DNA of 64,000 nucleotides from NCBI RefSeq assembly GCF_000271665.2, contig NZ_CP010978.1, positions 1,458,501 to 1,522,500 of the forward strand. Direction: 5' to 3'. Numbering within the stretch: position 1 is the stretch's first letter; each line of letters begins with the position of its first letter. A model generated the notes under the pieces. That model ran no database searches and was not told where the DNA came from. It saw only the letters and a program-made list of their open reading frames with translations. The stretch is from Pelosinus fermentans JBW45. Lineage in GTDB: Bacteria; Bacillota; Negativicutes; DSM-13327. The translations under genes were made by a program, and so were the position numbers. This document shows positions 8,395-17,073 of the stretch, one piece after another.

Positions 8395-10356
8395 ATGAAG
8401 AAGAAAACCGTATGTGCGTTCTTGTCACTGCTGCTTACTGTCCCTGTTGTTCAGGCCCAGGAAAGCGAAGAGGAGGTATTCCCTCTGTCCGAGGTAATTG
8501 TAACTGCTACTAAAACCAGCAGGGAGGTGAAAAGTGTTCCTACGGCCGTTCAGGTCATAACCAAAGCCGATATCGAGGCGCGGGGGGCACAGACGTTAAA
8601 AGATATCATCAGTACAGCCACCGGTATCAGTGTGATGCGATCAGACGGTAAAAATGCGATTTCCATTCGCGGTTTCGATTCCAGGTTTTCAATGATTTTG
8701 ATTGACGGCAAGCGGATTGCTTCGGAAATTGACCAAAACTATGAACTGGAGCGCATTGATCTGGATAATGTAGAACGTATTGAGATCGTCCGTGGGCCTG
8801 CCAATTCACTTTATGGCACGGATGCGTTGGGTGGTGTGGTAAATATTATTACCAAGAGCCCTGTCGAGCAAGCCCTTACCTTGCGGTTTGATCATAGAGC
8901 CTATGGGGGGAATGAGGGGGCAAGAGATAATTATCATTTTGCCTATGACTCCGGCAGAATCGGCAAATACGGTGTCACCATCTCAGGAGCCCAATTAAAG
9001 AATGATGCTTCCTTTAAGGATGATGGTACAACCTATGCGCCCTTTGGAAAAATCAATAACTTCAATACCAAGATGGATTATCACATCAGTGAAAATGAAA
9101 TTTTTACATTTACAGCGGCTTATATGGATGAAGATACGCGGGAGCATGTTTTTAAACAAACTCCGGCTGGCAAAGTTAAAACGGAGGTTCATGATGACAA
9201 TGAGCGAACCGAATATGCACTGAGCTACAGCAAACAACAGGACGATGTATCCGTATTTTTCCGGGCCTATTTATCAGATTATTATAAGAATGTAGATGTA
9301 CATAATCTTGCCAATAATAAATTTATGAACTTCGGTAAATCCCATCGTACGGTTCCCGGTTTTGAAACACGCCTAAGCAAGAACTATGGAGCCGATCATC
9401 TGCTCACCTTTGGCGGTGAATACCGGCCAGAGAAATTTCGCGGAACGGGGGTAAGAACCGGCAAGGGGATTTATACAGAAACCTACAAAGACCCGGTTTC
9501 TGGAGAAATAAAAACCCTGCAGGGATCAAAAGTTGATATTGATTATTCAGCCTTGTATGTTCAGGATGAATGGCAGGCATCTTCTAAGCTGCTTGCGGTT
9601 ACGTCGCTGCGGTATGATGACAGTAATAAATTTGGCAGCAATGTAAGCCCCAAACTGGGACTTACTTATCAGGCAGCTGATGATCTTAGGGTTAAGCTGA
9701 ATGTTAGTAAAGGATTCCGCAGCCCTACACCGAATCAGCTGTATATTAATTCCCAGGTAGTACGCAACGGTAAGGCAATGACTTTACTTGGAAATCCCAA
9801 CCTGGATTCAGAAGACTCCAATTCTTATGAGCTTTCCCTGGAGCGGGATTGGGGGCGGACTACCGGTAAAATTACCTATTTTACGAATAAGGTCAGCAAT
9901 ATGATTGAAGAGGATATGATAGACAGCAGTACGATTCAATATAAAAACATTGATAAAGCCACTATTCAAGGCATGGAAGCTGAGGTTGCCTATCCGTTGT
10001 CAGAAAAAATGCTTTGGACGACCAGTTATACCTATCTGGATGCGGTAAATGATACGGAAGGAAGCAGACTCTTTAATCGAGCCAGGCATAAAATAGCTTC
10101 CCGCTTATCCTACGTGGAGTCGTCAGCAGGTTTACGGGCTAATTTATGGGCTGAGACCTACAGCAATTATCTATATGAAGCTTCGGCGGGCGTTGGCAGG
10201 AACAAGTCCTATACCTTATGGAACTTAAATCTGGAGAAAGCAATCAGCAGTAATAGTGCAATCATTGTGGGAGTGGATAACCTATTAAATAAGCAGGATG
10301 ACGATTTATCAATCCAAGGCGCTTATATCCACACCAGTTACAAAGTTAAATTGTAA
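8395..10356 (+). CDS. TonB-dependent outer-membrane receptor (CirA/FepA/heme-receptor type)
   Basis: 653-residue receptor. Signal peptide MKKKTVCAFLSLLLTVPVVQ ending near AQA, TonB box region EVIVTATKTSREV, plug domain (VPTAVQVITKADIEARGAQT; VERIEIVRGPANSLYGTDAL) and a 22-strand-type barrel ending in YIHTSYKVKL, i.e. without the usual terminal Phe or Trp. ATG 8395 is 6 bases behind AGGGAGG; the earlier in-frame ATGs at 8332 and 8389 are worse placed. It heads an operon with a small membrane protein, a Fe-S protein and a FmdE-like protein. The substrate is unknown: catecholate siderophore, heme and metal chelate are all possible. Confidence 0.92.
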   Translation: MKKKTVCAFLSLLLTVPVVQAQESEEEVFPLSEVIVTATKTSREVKSVPTAVQVITKADIEARGAQTLKDIISTATGISVMRSDGKNAISIRGFDSRFSMILIDGKRIASEIDQNYELERIDLDNVERIEIVRGPANSLYGTDALGGVVNIITKSPVEQALTLRFDHRAYGGNEGARDNYHFAYDSGRIGKYGVTISGAQLKNDASFKDDGTTYAPFGKINNFNTKMDYHISENEIFTFTAAYMDEDTREHVFKQTPAGKVKTEVHDDNERTEYALSYSKQQDDVSVFFRAYLSDYYKNVDVHNLANNKFMNFGKSHRTVPGFETRLSKNYGADHLLTFGGEYRPEKFRGTGVRTGKGIYTETYKDPVSGEIKTLQGSKVDIDYSALYVQDEWQASSKLLAVTSLRYDDSNKFGSNVSPKLGLTYQAADDLRVKLNVSKGFRSPTPNQLYINSQVVRNGKAMTLLGNPNLDSEDSNSYELSLERDWGRTTGKITYFTNKVSNMIEEDMIDSSTIQYKNIDKATIQGMEAEVAYPLSEKMLWTTSYTYLDAVNDTEGSRLFNRARHKIASRLSYVESSAGLRANLWAETYSNYLYEASAGVGRNKSYTLWNLNLEKAISSNSAIIVGVDNLLNKQDDDLSIQGAYIHTSYKVKL

Positions 10357-10402
10357 CTTTCGAACTGGCTGCAGCCTATACTCAAAAACGGAGGCGTAAC
10401 CA

Positions 10403-10909
10403 ATGTATCATAGACTGACTAGAGCCGCGCTTTTGCTGGCACTGATGATTGCACTGCAATCCATCAGACTGCTTGTACCGATTCCATTTTTTATCTCGAT
10501 GTTTGTTATCGGCAGTGCGGTAAATGCCTGCCTGCTGCTGGCAGTGGAGAAAAGCGGCTGGAAGCCTGCAATCGTGCTGGCTGTAGCTGCGCCGACGGTT
10601 GCAGCTCTACAACAATTTTTACCAAGTCCGTTATTTATTTTTCCGATAGCTGCTGCCAATGTAATGTATGTTGCCAGCTATAGGATGCTGTTAACCGTCA
10701 ATCGCTGGCTGGCAGTTGGTGTAGCTGCCGGTTTAAAGATGGTGGGCATGTACATGGCAATTTCAATCCTACTGGAACTGATGAATGTATCGGACAAACT
10801 AGCGGCTGGTCTGAAAATGATGTTTGGTTACCCTCAGTTGATCACTGGAGCAATTGGAGGAGTATTATGCTATATGATAATGAAAAGACTGGAGGGGACC
10901 AGGTCATAA
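10403..10909 (+). CDS. Small integral membrane protein, ECF-transporter S-component-like
   Basis: 168 residues with about five hydrophobic helices (LLLALMIALQSI, FFISMFVIGSAVNACLLLA, AIVLAVAAPTVAAL, FIFPIAAANVMYVA, LITGAIGGVLCYMIM). Size and helix pattern resemble substrate-binding S components or COG4769-like Gx transporters. It follows the receptor by 46 bases with a clear GGAGG, and its 3' end overlaps the next gene by 43 bases. It may carry the receptor's cargo across the inner membrane (inference). No energising ECF subunits are nearby. Confidence 0.65.
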   Translation: MYHRLTRAALLLALMIALQSIRLLVPIPFFISMFVIGSAVNACLLLAVEKSGWKPAIVLAVAAPTVAALQQFLPSPLFIFPIAAANVMYVASYRMLLTVNRWLAVGVAAGLKMVGMYMAISILLELMNVSDKLAAGLKMMFGYPQLITGAIGGVLCYMIMKRLEGTRS

Positions 10910-11979
10910 CGACCAACCTGCTGCTTTTGTCCGGCTGCCGAGAGTGCCATATCTGTCTACAGCAATGTCCTTTACATAAAGGGAAGGGTGCAGGAACGAC
11001 AATGAAAATAGCTCTCAATCAGGGGTGTATTAATTGTGGCTTTTGTCTGCAAGACTGTCCGCAAAAAGTCATTGGCTACCAGGACGATATGGAATTGTTT
11101 CTGCAGGATTTGGCAAGGGGAAGGCAAATCTCTTTATTGGTTGCCCCGGCAGTTCAGCGTCACTTCAGCGATTATCGCCAGGTATTCGGTTTTTTGCAAT
11201 CCCTGGGTGTAAGAAAATTTTATAATGTAGTATTGCGGGCGGATATTACCCTGTGGGCCTATGTCCGGATCCTGGAAAGTAATTACGGCAAGCCCTTTAT
11301 CTCATCACCTTGCGCGGCTGTAACTGACTATATTATGAACCATGTGCCAGCTTTGCGCCCTCATTTGATGCCCGTGTATAGTCCGCTGGTGTGCAGCGCT
11401 GTGTTTTTGAAAAAATATCGGCAGCTTGATGATGATCTGGCATTCCTGTCACCCTGTATTGCGAAACGTGGGGAATTGAGGCAAAGTGGCAATAAGGTTC
11501 GATATAACGTTACGATAGGTAAGTTAAAGCAATATATAGTGGAGCGGGGTATTGATCTGAGTCGATATGAGGCTGTGGATTTTGCTGATAGCAATGAAGG
11601 GCAGGGAGTAACTTTGGGGGTAAGCGGCAGCGTGTGCTCAAGTATTCGAAAACACCTTCCGGGCAGACTGTTTAGAAAAATCAGCGGCAGCGGAGTATAT
11701 CCTTATTTGACGGAATATGAAGCTGCTCTTAAAGCTGGTGAGCTGCTGCCTGATTTGCTAGAAATATATAATTGTAAGGCAGGCTGTGATAGTGGTACCG
11801 GTACTGGTAAAATGCTGCCGGGGGTCGTCCCGCCTAAGGCAGCGTTTGGCAATGCTGACTTGCAGCAGGAGGCTGCAGCGACCTTTGATGCCTTTAACAG
11901 CACGCTTAATATAGCTGATTTCATTTGGCCGGAGATAAAACGCTATGACACTCATGGAAAAGACAGGGGGAGGATATAG
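10867..11979 (+). CDS. 4Fe-4S protein with [FeFe]-hydrogenase large-subunit-like domain
   Basis: 370 residues. Residues about 20-65 hold two ferredoxin-type Cys sets (CRECHICLQQC and CINCGFCLQDCP). The rest resembles the C-terminal domain of iron-only hydrogenases, with SSPCAAVTDYI, SPCIAKR and NCKAGCDSGTG in place of the canonical H-cluster motifs. The last motif deviates from the usual CPGGC, so a true hydrogen-activating cluster is doubtful; a sensory or electron-transfer role is more likely. ATG 10867 sits 5 bases behind GGAGGA. The gene is translationally overlapped with its neighbours on both sides. Confidence 0.8.
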   Translation: MLYDNEKTGGDQVITTNLLLLSGCRECHICLQQCPLHKGKGAGTTMKIALNQGCINCGFCLQDCPQKVIGYQDDMELFLQDLARGRQISLLVAPAVQRHFSDYRQVFGFLQSLGVRKFYNVVLRADITLWAYVRILESNYGKPFISSPCAAVTDYIMNHVPALRPHLMPVYSPLVCSAVFLKKYRQLDDDLAFLSPCIAKRGELRQSGNKVRYNVTIGKLKQYIVERGIDLSRYEAVDFADSNEGQGVTLGVSGSVCSSIRKHLPGRLFRKISGSGVYPYLTEYEAALKAGELLPDLLEIYNCKAGCDSGTGTGKMLPGVVPPKAAFGNADLQQEAAATFDAFNSTLNIADFIWPEIKRYDTHGKDRGRI

Positions 11980-12527
11980 TGCAAAAGGCTTTTAGGATTA
12001 AAGATGGCAATGATGTATTGGTGATAAGCTATGAGGATATGCTTAAATACCACGGGCGGCAGTTTATTGGCGGTGTAGCGTTGGCGTATAAACTGCTGGA
12101 ACTGGCTTTGCGTGAGTTAGTACCGGATGAGGTTCCGGTGCGTGACCGAATTACGATAACGCTGGGAGTATATGGCCCGGGCATTATCGATGGTATTGAA
12201 ATGGTTACCAGAGCTATGAGAAGAAATGCGTTACTGGTTAAACCACAGCTGGCTGCTGATAAATTGGCACCTGATGCGGCTGACGGGCAGGGGGGCAAGT
12301 ATTATTTTGAAATTGCTTATGACGACGATAAACTGAATATTACCCTAAAGCCGGGGTTGTTACCGAATGAATTTATTCAGCTTGCTTATAAGACTCATGA
12401 TGGGACGATAACCGAAGGGGAACAATTGCGTTTGCAGGATCTTAAAGAAGAAATTGCTCAATTCCTTCTAATGCAAAAGCCAGAAGACTTATTTGACTAT
12501 TGCCAGACGAAGCTGTCCGATTCATGA
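11979..12527 (+). CDS. FmdE-like protein without metal-binding cysteines
   Basis: 182 residues, GTG start overlapping the preceding stop by one base (TAGTG) behind GGGGGAGG. The segment YHGRQFIGGVALAYKLLELA matches the FmdE N-terminal pattern (usually FHGH-CPG-ALGYRA), but the Cys is replaced, and GIIDGIEMVTRAM replaces the usual Cys-containing CAVDAIQ region. FmdE proteins are often tied to molybdopterin or Fe-S enzymes. Here the metal ligands appear lost, so its biochemical role is unclear. It belongs to the 8395-12527 operon. Confidence 0.5.
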   Translation: MQKAFRIKDGNDVLVISYEDMLKYHGRQFIGGVALAYKLLELALRELVPDEVPVRDRITITLGVYGPGIIDGIEMVTRAMRRNALLVKPQLAADKLAPDAADGQGGKYYFEIAYDDDKLNITLKPGLLPNEFIQLAYKTHDGTITEGEQLRLQDLKEEIAQFLLMQKPEDLFDYCQTKLSDS

Positions 12528-12589
12528 TTGTAAAATATCACTGCCACCTCTGACAAAGAGGTGGCAGTGATATTTTACAATCATGAATC
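12519..12589. repeat. Perfect 33-bp inverted repeat spanning the stop codon of the FmdE-like gene
   Basis: Arms 12519-12551 and 12557-12589 are exact reverse complements, separated by GACAA. The left arm contains the last codons and the TGA stop of the upstream gene. No T-run follows, so it is not an ordinary intrinsic terminator. It may be an mRNA stabiliser, a very strong hairpin terminator or the footprint of a snap-back duplication. Confidence 0.9.
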
Positions 12590-12622
12590 GCTAATTTACA
12601 TAGAAATAAAGCCAGAACGTAA

Positions 12623-12652
12623 TTGACAGTGATTATCGTTATCGCATATAAT
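12623..12652 (+). promoter_or_regulatory. Sigma-A-type promoter with embedded Fur box
   Basis: TTGACA at 12623-12628 and TATAAT at 12647-12652 with an 18-bp spacer. Positions 12625-12643 match the Fur box in 15 of 19 positions, placing a repressor over the -35 element and spacer. It drives the ABC transporter gene at 12704. Confidence 0.7.
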
Positions 12653-12703
12653 TATGTTCATAATTGGCAGTATCAAAAGGATACGTTTGAAGGGTGAACA
12701 AAG

Positions 12704-14416
12704 GTGGAGCATTTTAGCCTATTACAAGGGATCTGGAAGGTTGGTAACCATTATTGGCGATCGAAAGCAAAAAACTATGCGATATTGCTATTGCTGGTTA
12801 TTATTGGGCTGAATATTACCAGTGTTTATATCCAGGTGTGGTTGAATCAATGGCGCAATGTGTTTTTCAATACATTACAGGACAGGGATATGGCGGCATT
12901 TCTGGAGTCCTTATATCTTTGGGGTGGGTTGATCCTGGCGGCTTGGGCGGTAAGTGTCTACCAAAACTATCTGCGTCAGCTGTTGGCGGTGAGTTGGCGC
13001 AGCTGGCTGACCGATCGGCTATTGGGGGAATATTTGCAGTCAAAAAAATATTATTGTCTGCAGCTTCAGGATAACGGTATTGATAATCCGGATCAGATGA
13101 TTTGTGAAGATGTAAAATTATTTATTGATTCCCTCTTGACGATTTTTTTGTGGTTCTTGTACAATCTTGGAATCCTATGCAGTTTTACATTGATTCTGTG
13201 GGAGTTGTCAGGTAGTTTTTCTTTGTCCTGGAGGGAGTCGAGTATCACAATTCCTGGTGATATGGTTTGGATTGCCTTGGGATATGCTTTGATGGTGGAT
13301 TGTGTTATGGGGAAAATGGGTCATCCCCTGGTACAGCTCAATTTTTTACAGCAACGTTATGAAGCAGATTTTCGTTTTGCCTTAGTGCGCTTGCGGGAAT
13401 ATGCAGAGGAGATTGCTTTGTATTCGGGAGAGCATCGGGAACGCCATTTGCTCAGGAATTATTTTAAAAAAGTGTATGATAACCTTCATCAATCCATAAA
13501 ACGCCAAAAAATCTTAGACAGTTTGATTTTTTTCTTGTGCAGGGGTACGGAGCCTCTTCCCTACATTGTTGCGGTTCCGCGCTTTTTTAGCGGAGAGCTT
13601 CAACTAGGAGGTCTGATGCAGGTCACGGGAGCTTTTGAAAAGGTACAACGGTCACTCCTGTTTTTTTCTAGTTGGTATAAAGAGATTACGGAGTTAAAGG
13701 CCATTGTAAAACGATTGGTTATTTTGATGGATACCATGGAAGAGTTTAAGCGATTGGACCAGAAACAGTCAATTCGGATTATTGACGCTCCTGACTCGGC
13801 TTTTTCGGTAGAGAATTTGAACCTCAAGCTGCCAAATGGGGAGCTATTGCTGGACAACTTTGCCATGAGGCTGCAGCCTGGTGAATCTTTGCTGATTACC
13901 GGATCATCTGGTTGTGGCAAAAGTACATTGATCAAGGCAATTGCCGGGATTTGGCCTTTTGGCGAGGGGCATATTCACATTCCCCAGAATCAGCAGTGTT
14001 TGTTTTTACCCCAGTCGCCCTATTTACCTGTCGGAACCTTACGGGAAGCGCTGCTTTATCCACGCTCCAGTCAGGAATATTCAGAGGAAGCCATTCAGGG
14101 GATACTGAGGAAATGTTGTTTGGAGCATTTACTGGAACGCTTGGATGATCAGGAGAACTGGTCCCATGTTCTTTCCCTGGGCGAGCAGCAGCGCATTGCC
14201 TTTGCCCGGGCCATTTTACTGCGGCCGCAGTGGCTGTTTCTGGATGAGGCTACTTCTGGATTGGATGAAGCTACGGAGAAAAAGCTATATAGTCTGATTC
14301 GAAGCGAGTTAAAGGGCACTGGAGTCATGAGCGTTGGTCATCGTAAGGACTTATTTGTCTATCATCAGAAAATCCTGACCATCAAAGGAAAAGGATGCTG
14401 GGATTTAGTGGCCTAA
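12704..14416 (+). CDS. ABC transporter, fused permease/ATPase of YddA (SbmA/BacA-like) type
   Basis: 570 residues. The N-terminal membrane domain (about 330 residues) has helices such as NYAILLLLVIIGLNITSVYI and LYLWGGLILAAWAV, typical of the ABC_membrane_2 group. The C-terminal ATPase carries Walker A GSSGCGKST, a degenerate signature LSLGEQQR, Walker B WLFLDEAT and a switch His in SVGHRK. The start is GTG 12704 behind AAAGG. Fur-box control and neighbouring siderophore receptors suggest transport of a ferric siderophore or its parts across the inner membrane, but YddA-type substrates are not established. Confidence 0.88.
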   Translation: MEHFSLLQGIWKVGNHYWRSKAKNYAILLLLVIIGLNITSVYIQVWLNQWRNVFFNTLQDRDMAAFLESLYLWGGLILAAWAVSVYQNYLRQLLAVSWRSWLTDRLLGEYLQSKKYYCLQLQDNGIDNPDQMICEDVKLFIDSLLTIFLWFLYNLGILCSFTLILWELSGSFSLSWRESSITIPGDMVWIALGYALMVDCVMGKMGHPLVQLNFLQQRYEADFRFALVRLREYAEEIALYSGEHRERHLLRNYFKKVYDNLHQSIKRQKILDSLIFFLCRGTEPLPYIVAVPRFFSGELQLGGLMQVTGAFEKVQRSLLFFSSWYKEITELKAIVKRLVILMDTMEEFKRLDQKQSIRIIDAPDSAFSVENLNLKLPNGELLLDNFAMRLQPGESLLITGSSGCGKSTLIKAIAGIWPFGEGHIHIPQNQQCLFLPQSPYLPVGTLREALLYPRSSQEYSEEAIQGILRKCCLEHLLERLDDQENWSHVLSLGEQQRIAFARAILLRPQWLFLDEATSGLDEATEKKLYSLIRSELKGTGVMSVGHRKDLFVYHQKILTIKGKGCWDLVA

Positions 14417-14428
14417 CAAGGAATAGTA

Positions 14429-14454
14429 AAGCAACCGCCGATCGGCGGTTGCTT
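14429..14454. terminator. Bidirectional terminator between ABC transporter and receptor
   Basis: Perfect palindrome AAGCAACCGCCG/ATCGGCGGTTGCTT followed by TCTATTTTTAT. It can end both the plus-strand ABC gene and the minus-strand receptor gene. Confidence 0.85.
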
Positions 14455-14477
14455 CTATTTTTATGAATTGTCTTGTC

Positions 14478-16640
14478 TTACCAGCGCCGCGTCGCTGTCA
14501 GGATGATCGTTCGCTCCTCGCCTTGGAAGGTCATGGTGTTGCCATAGGCGGATGCTTCATAAAATTTATCAAATAGATTACGTACGTTAAGCTTATACTG
14601 CCAGTCTTTGGCATTGTAGCGGATGGATGCATCGGCAAGCCAGATGCCGCTGAGTTTAATCGTATTGTCAGTATTATAGCGGGAGCCTATGTAACGTACG
14701 CCAACTCCTGCATCCCAGCCATGCTGGGTTTGCTTGTCTTTGGCAGTGTCCAGCCATAAGGCGGCAGTATGCTTTGAGACACCAGCGGTACGTCGGCCAA
14801 TTGCCGTTTCATCAGTGTCTTGTGTAATCTTATGATTGAGAATGGTATAGGAGGCAGTCAGACTCAAGTCTTTGAATGCTGCCATATTTGCTTCTAATTC
14901 CAGCCCCTTGGAAGCAACTTCTCCTGTTTGGATACTGAAATTGGTGTTTACAGGGTCTGTTGTCAGTGCGTTTTGCTGGCGAAGATCAAATAGTGCTGCC
15001 GTAAAGCGGGCATTCATATTTTCCGGCTCATATTGTATACCCAGCTCATACTGCTGGCCGGTGGTCGGTACGAATTGCCGATTATTGCGATCCCTGCCGG
15101 ATTGGGGCTCAAAGGATTTGGAATAGCTGATGTAGGGAGACAGTTCCTTGGTGGCGTGATAGACGAGTCCGGCGCGACCTGTAAAAGCGTCCTGGTCGAT
15201 CTCGGTTATCGCCCCATTTTGCGGATTCACACCATTTTGCTTATACCAGTCTTTGCGTCCGTTTAGCGTAGCCGTCCACTTTTCGCCAAAGTCAATCTGA
15301 TCCTGGACATAGATTCCGGTCTGCTTGACTTTGCCCCTGTAGACCACAGCAGTTTCAGGCGCAACCCAGGAAGTGCCGTAGTGCAAATCATCGAGGTCAA
15401 CAGCAGGAATACTGCCGCCTTTACCGTAACGGTTTGTCAGGTTGCCGTGCCGATAATCAATGCCGATGAGAGCCTGATGACTGACAGCGCCGTTCTTCCA
15501 TTTCGCTTCCCCGTAAGTGTCTAGCTGATAGGAAGTGGCAGTGTCATCATAGGCGAGGGGGTCGAAGGTAACCGTGTGACCATCCCCTTGAAGGGTCGCC
15601 CAATTCTGATTATAAACGGTATTGGTCTTGCCGTAGCGAAAATTCTGATGAAGTGACCATGTATCATCTACTTGGTGATCCAGGAGATAACCGTAATAAT
15701 ATTGCTCTCGCTGATAACCGGTGTAGCCCGGTTGTCCCAGTAATAGTCTGCCGGAGCGACCATAAAAGTCGTTGTTTGGACGGTAAAGGGAAATGCTATC
15801 AGCAGAGCCTTCCAGTTCATCCTTTAAATAATGGGCCTGAAAGGTAATATTGGTATCTTGATCAATTTTCCAGGCCAGAGATGGAGCAATAAACTTTCGT
15901 TTGAAGCTGCTATAGTCCACTGGCAAATCCTGATCTCGAGTCAGTCCTGTCAAGCGGAACGTCAGATGATCCTGACCGTCGATTTTTCCGCCAAGATCCA
16001 AAGCGATGCTGCGGTAGTTGTCAGTGCCGCCCTGGATCTGGATTTCCTGGAGTTGATCTGCTGTAGGGCGTTTGCTTACTAAGTTAAACATTCCTCCTGG
16101 TGCGTTGCTGCCATAAAGGGTTGAAGCTGGTCCGCGCAGAACCGCCACTTGTTCTAAGCCATATTGTTCAAAATCCCACAGGGCGAAGTTGCTTGTTGTT
16201 AGTTGCAAGCCATCAACGCGTCTATCGACGTCAAATCCTCTCACCAGGCTTGCATTCCAGCGGTAATCCGTACCTTGTTGATTGGAAGTGACGCCGGCGC
16301 TGTATTCTAATGCTTGTGTAAGGTTTGTCGCACCTCGGGCATCCAACTGCTCCCGGGTGACAATACTGATGGACTGGGGCGTATTCACGAGCGCTGCATC
16401 GGTCTTGGTGCCAACATTGTTGCGCTTGGTAACATAACCTTTACCATATGTATCTTTGTCTGCCGTTACTTCAACGCCTTCCAACGTGAATTCAGATTGG
16501 GGTGAAGCGATATTGGCTACAGTACTTTGAGGTTCAACTGACTCTTCGGCGGAGGAAGCATTAGGCCACTGCCAGAGCAGGCTGCTGCCTAGCAAGGCAT
16601 ACAGAAGTTTTTTTTTGGCATGAGATGTTGTTTTTTCCAT
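14478..16640 (-). CDS. TonB-dependent siderophore receptor (FhuA/FpvA type)
   Basis: 720-residue complete receptor: signal peptide (MEKTTSHAKKKLLYALLGSS, cleavage near NASSA), segment EFTLEGVEVTADKD, plug (SISIVTREQLDARGATNLTQ, VAVLRGPASTLYGSNAPGG) and a beta barrel ending RTIILTATRRW with the C-terminal aromatic residue needed for outer-membrane insertion. ATG 16640 is preceded by AAGGAG at 8 bases. Upstream in-frame codons to 16745 run through the Fur box and are unlikely to be translated. It is a paralog of the left-edge receptor and diverges from a PchR-like AraC gene at 17074, the usual regulator-receptor arrangement. Confidence 0.95.
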   Translation of the reverse strand: MEKTTSHAKKKLLYALLGSSLLWQWPNASSAEESVEPQSTVANIASPQSEFTLEGVEVTADKDTYGKGYVTKRNNVGTKTDAALVNTPQSISIVTREQLDARGATNLTQALEYSAGVTSNQQGTDYRWNASLVRGFDVDRRVDGLQLTTSNFALWDFEQYGLEQVAVLRGPASTLYGSNAPGGMFNLVSKRPTADQLQEIQIQGGTDNYRSIALDLGGKIDGQDHLTFRLTGLTRDQDLPVDYSSFKRKFIAPSLAWKIDQDTNITFQAHYLKDELEGSADSISLYRPNNDFYGRSGRLLLGQPGYTGYQREQYYYGYLLDHQVDDTWSLHQNFRYGKTNTVYNQNWATLQGDGHTVTFDPLAYDDTATSYQLDTYGEAKWKNGAVSHQALIGIDYRHGNLTNRYGKGGSIPAVDLDDLHYGTSWVAPETAVVYRGKVKQTGIYVQDQIDFGEKWTATLNGRKDWYKQNGVNPQNGAITEIDQDAFTGRAGLVYHATKELSPYISYSKSFEPQSGRDRNNRQFVPTTGQQYELGIQYEPENMNARFTAALFDLRQQNALTTDPVNTNFSIQTGEVASKGLELEANMAAFKDLSLTASYTILNHKITQDTDETAIGRRTAGVSKHTAALWLDTAKDKQTQHGWDAGVGVRYIGSRYNTDNTIKLSGIWLADASIRYNAKDWQYKLNVRNLFDKFYEASAYGNTMTFQGEERTIILTATRRW

Positions 16641-16702
16641 AGTATCGACTCCTTGGTTCATCAGGGTGATTTTCGTTGCTGGCCTAACAGCAAAAATCAT
16701 AT

Positions 16703-16721
16703 GATAAAAATAATCAATATC
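16703..16721. promoter_or_regulatory. Fur box upstream of receptor 14478-16640
   Basis: GATAAAAATAATCAATATC matches the Fur consensus at 16 of 19 positions, about 63 bases upstream of the ATG, at the expected promoter region of the minus-strand receptor. Confidence 0.7.
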
Positions 16722-16864
16722 AATAAAATTGCTTATTACATTCACTAGTGACAGTTAGCCCTACTAGGATTAGTAAATAGTGGACCAACCTGGATCTATT
16801 ATAGCAAGGCTTTTTTTATAGAGTCAATTGAAGGAGAAGGTGATTTTTGGGGGTGTAAAGAATC

Positions 16865-16915
16865 AATCAGCAGCCTATAATATGAGAATAATTATCACAA
16901 TATAGGCTGCTGATT
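16865..16915. promoter_or_regulatory. Inverted repeat enclosing a second Fur-like box
   Basis: Arms AATCAGCAGCCTATA (16865-16879) and TATAGGCTGCTGATT (16901-16915) are perfect complements. The 21-base loop contains TGAGAATAATTATCA (16883-16897), one mismatch from the Fur 7-1-7 box. It lies in the divergent promoter region between receptor and AraC gene and may be a composite operator. Confidence 0.6.
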
Positions 16916-17073
16916 GAGATGATTTTGCGATTTAAAACCGTATCTTAGTGGTATTTGACAGTATGAAATTGCAATACAGGTTATTTTTTCTATTGATTCC
17001 ATGTTATGATAAAGAAACAGATTACGTGAATTAAACTCTAACGTCTCGCCAATTGTTGGAAAGGAAGATCGCC

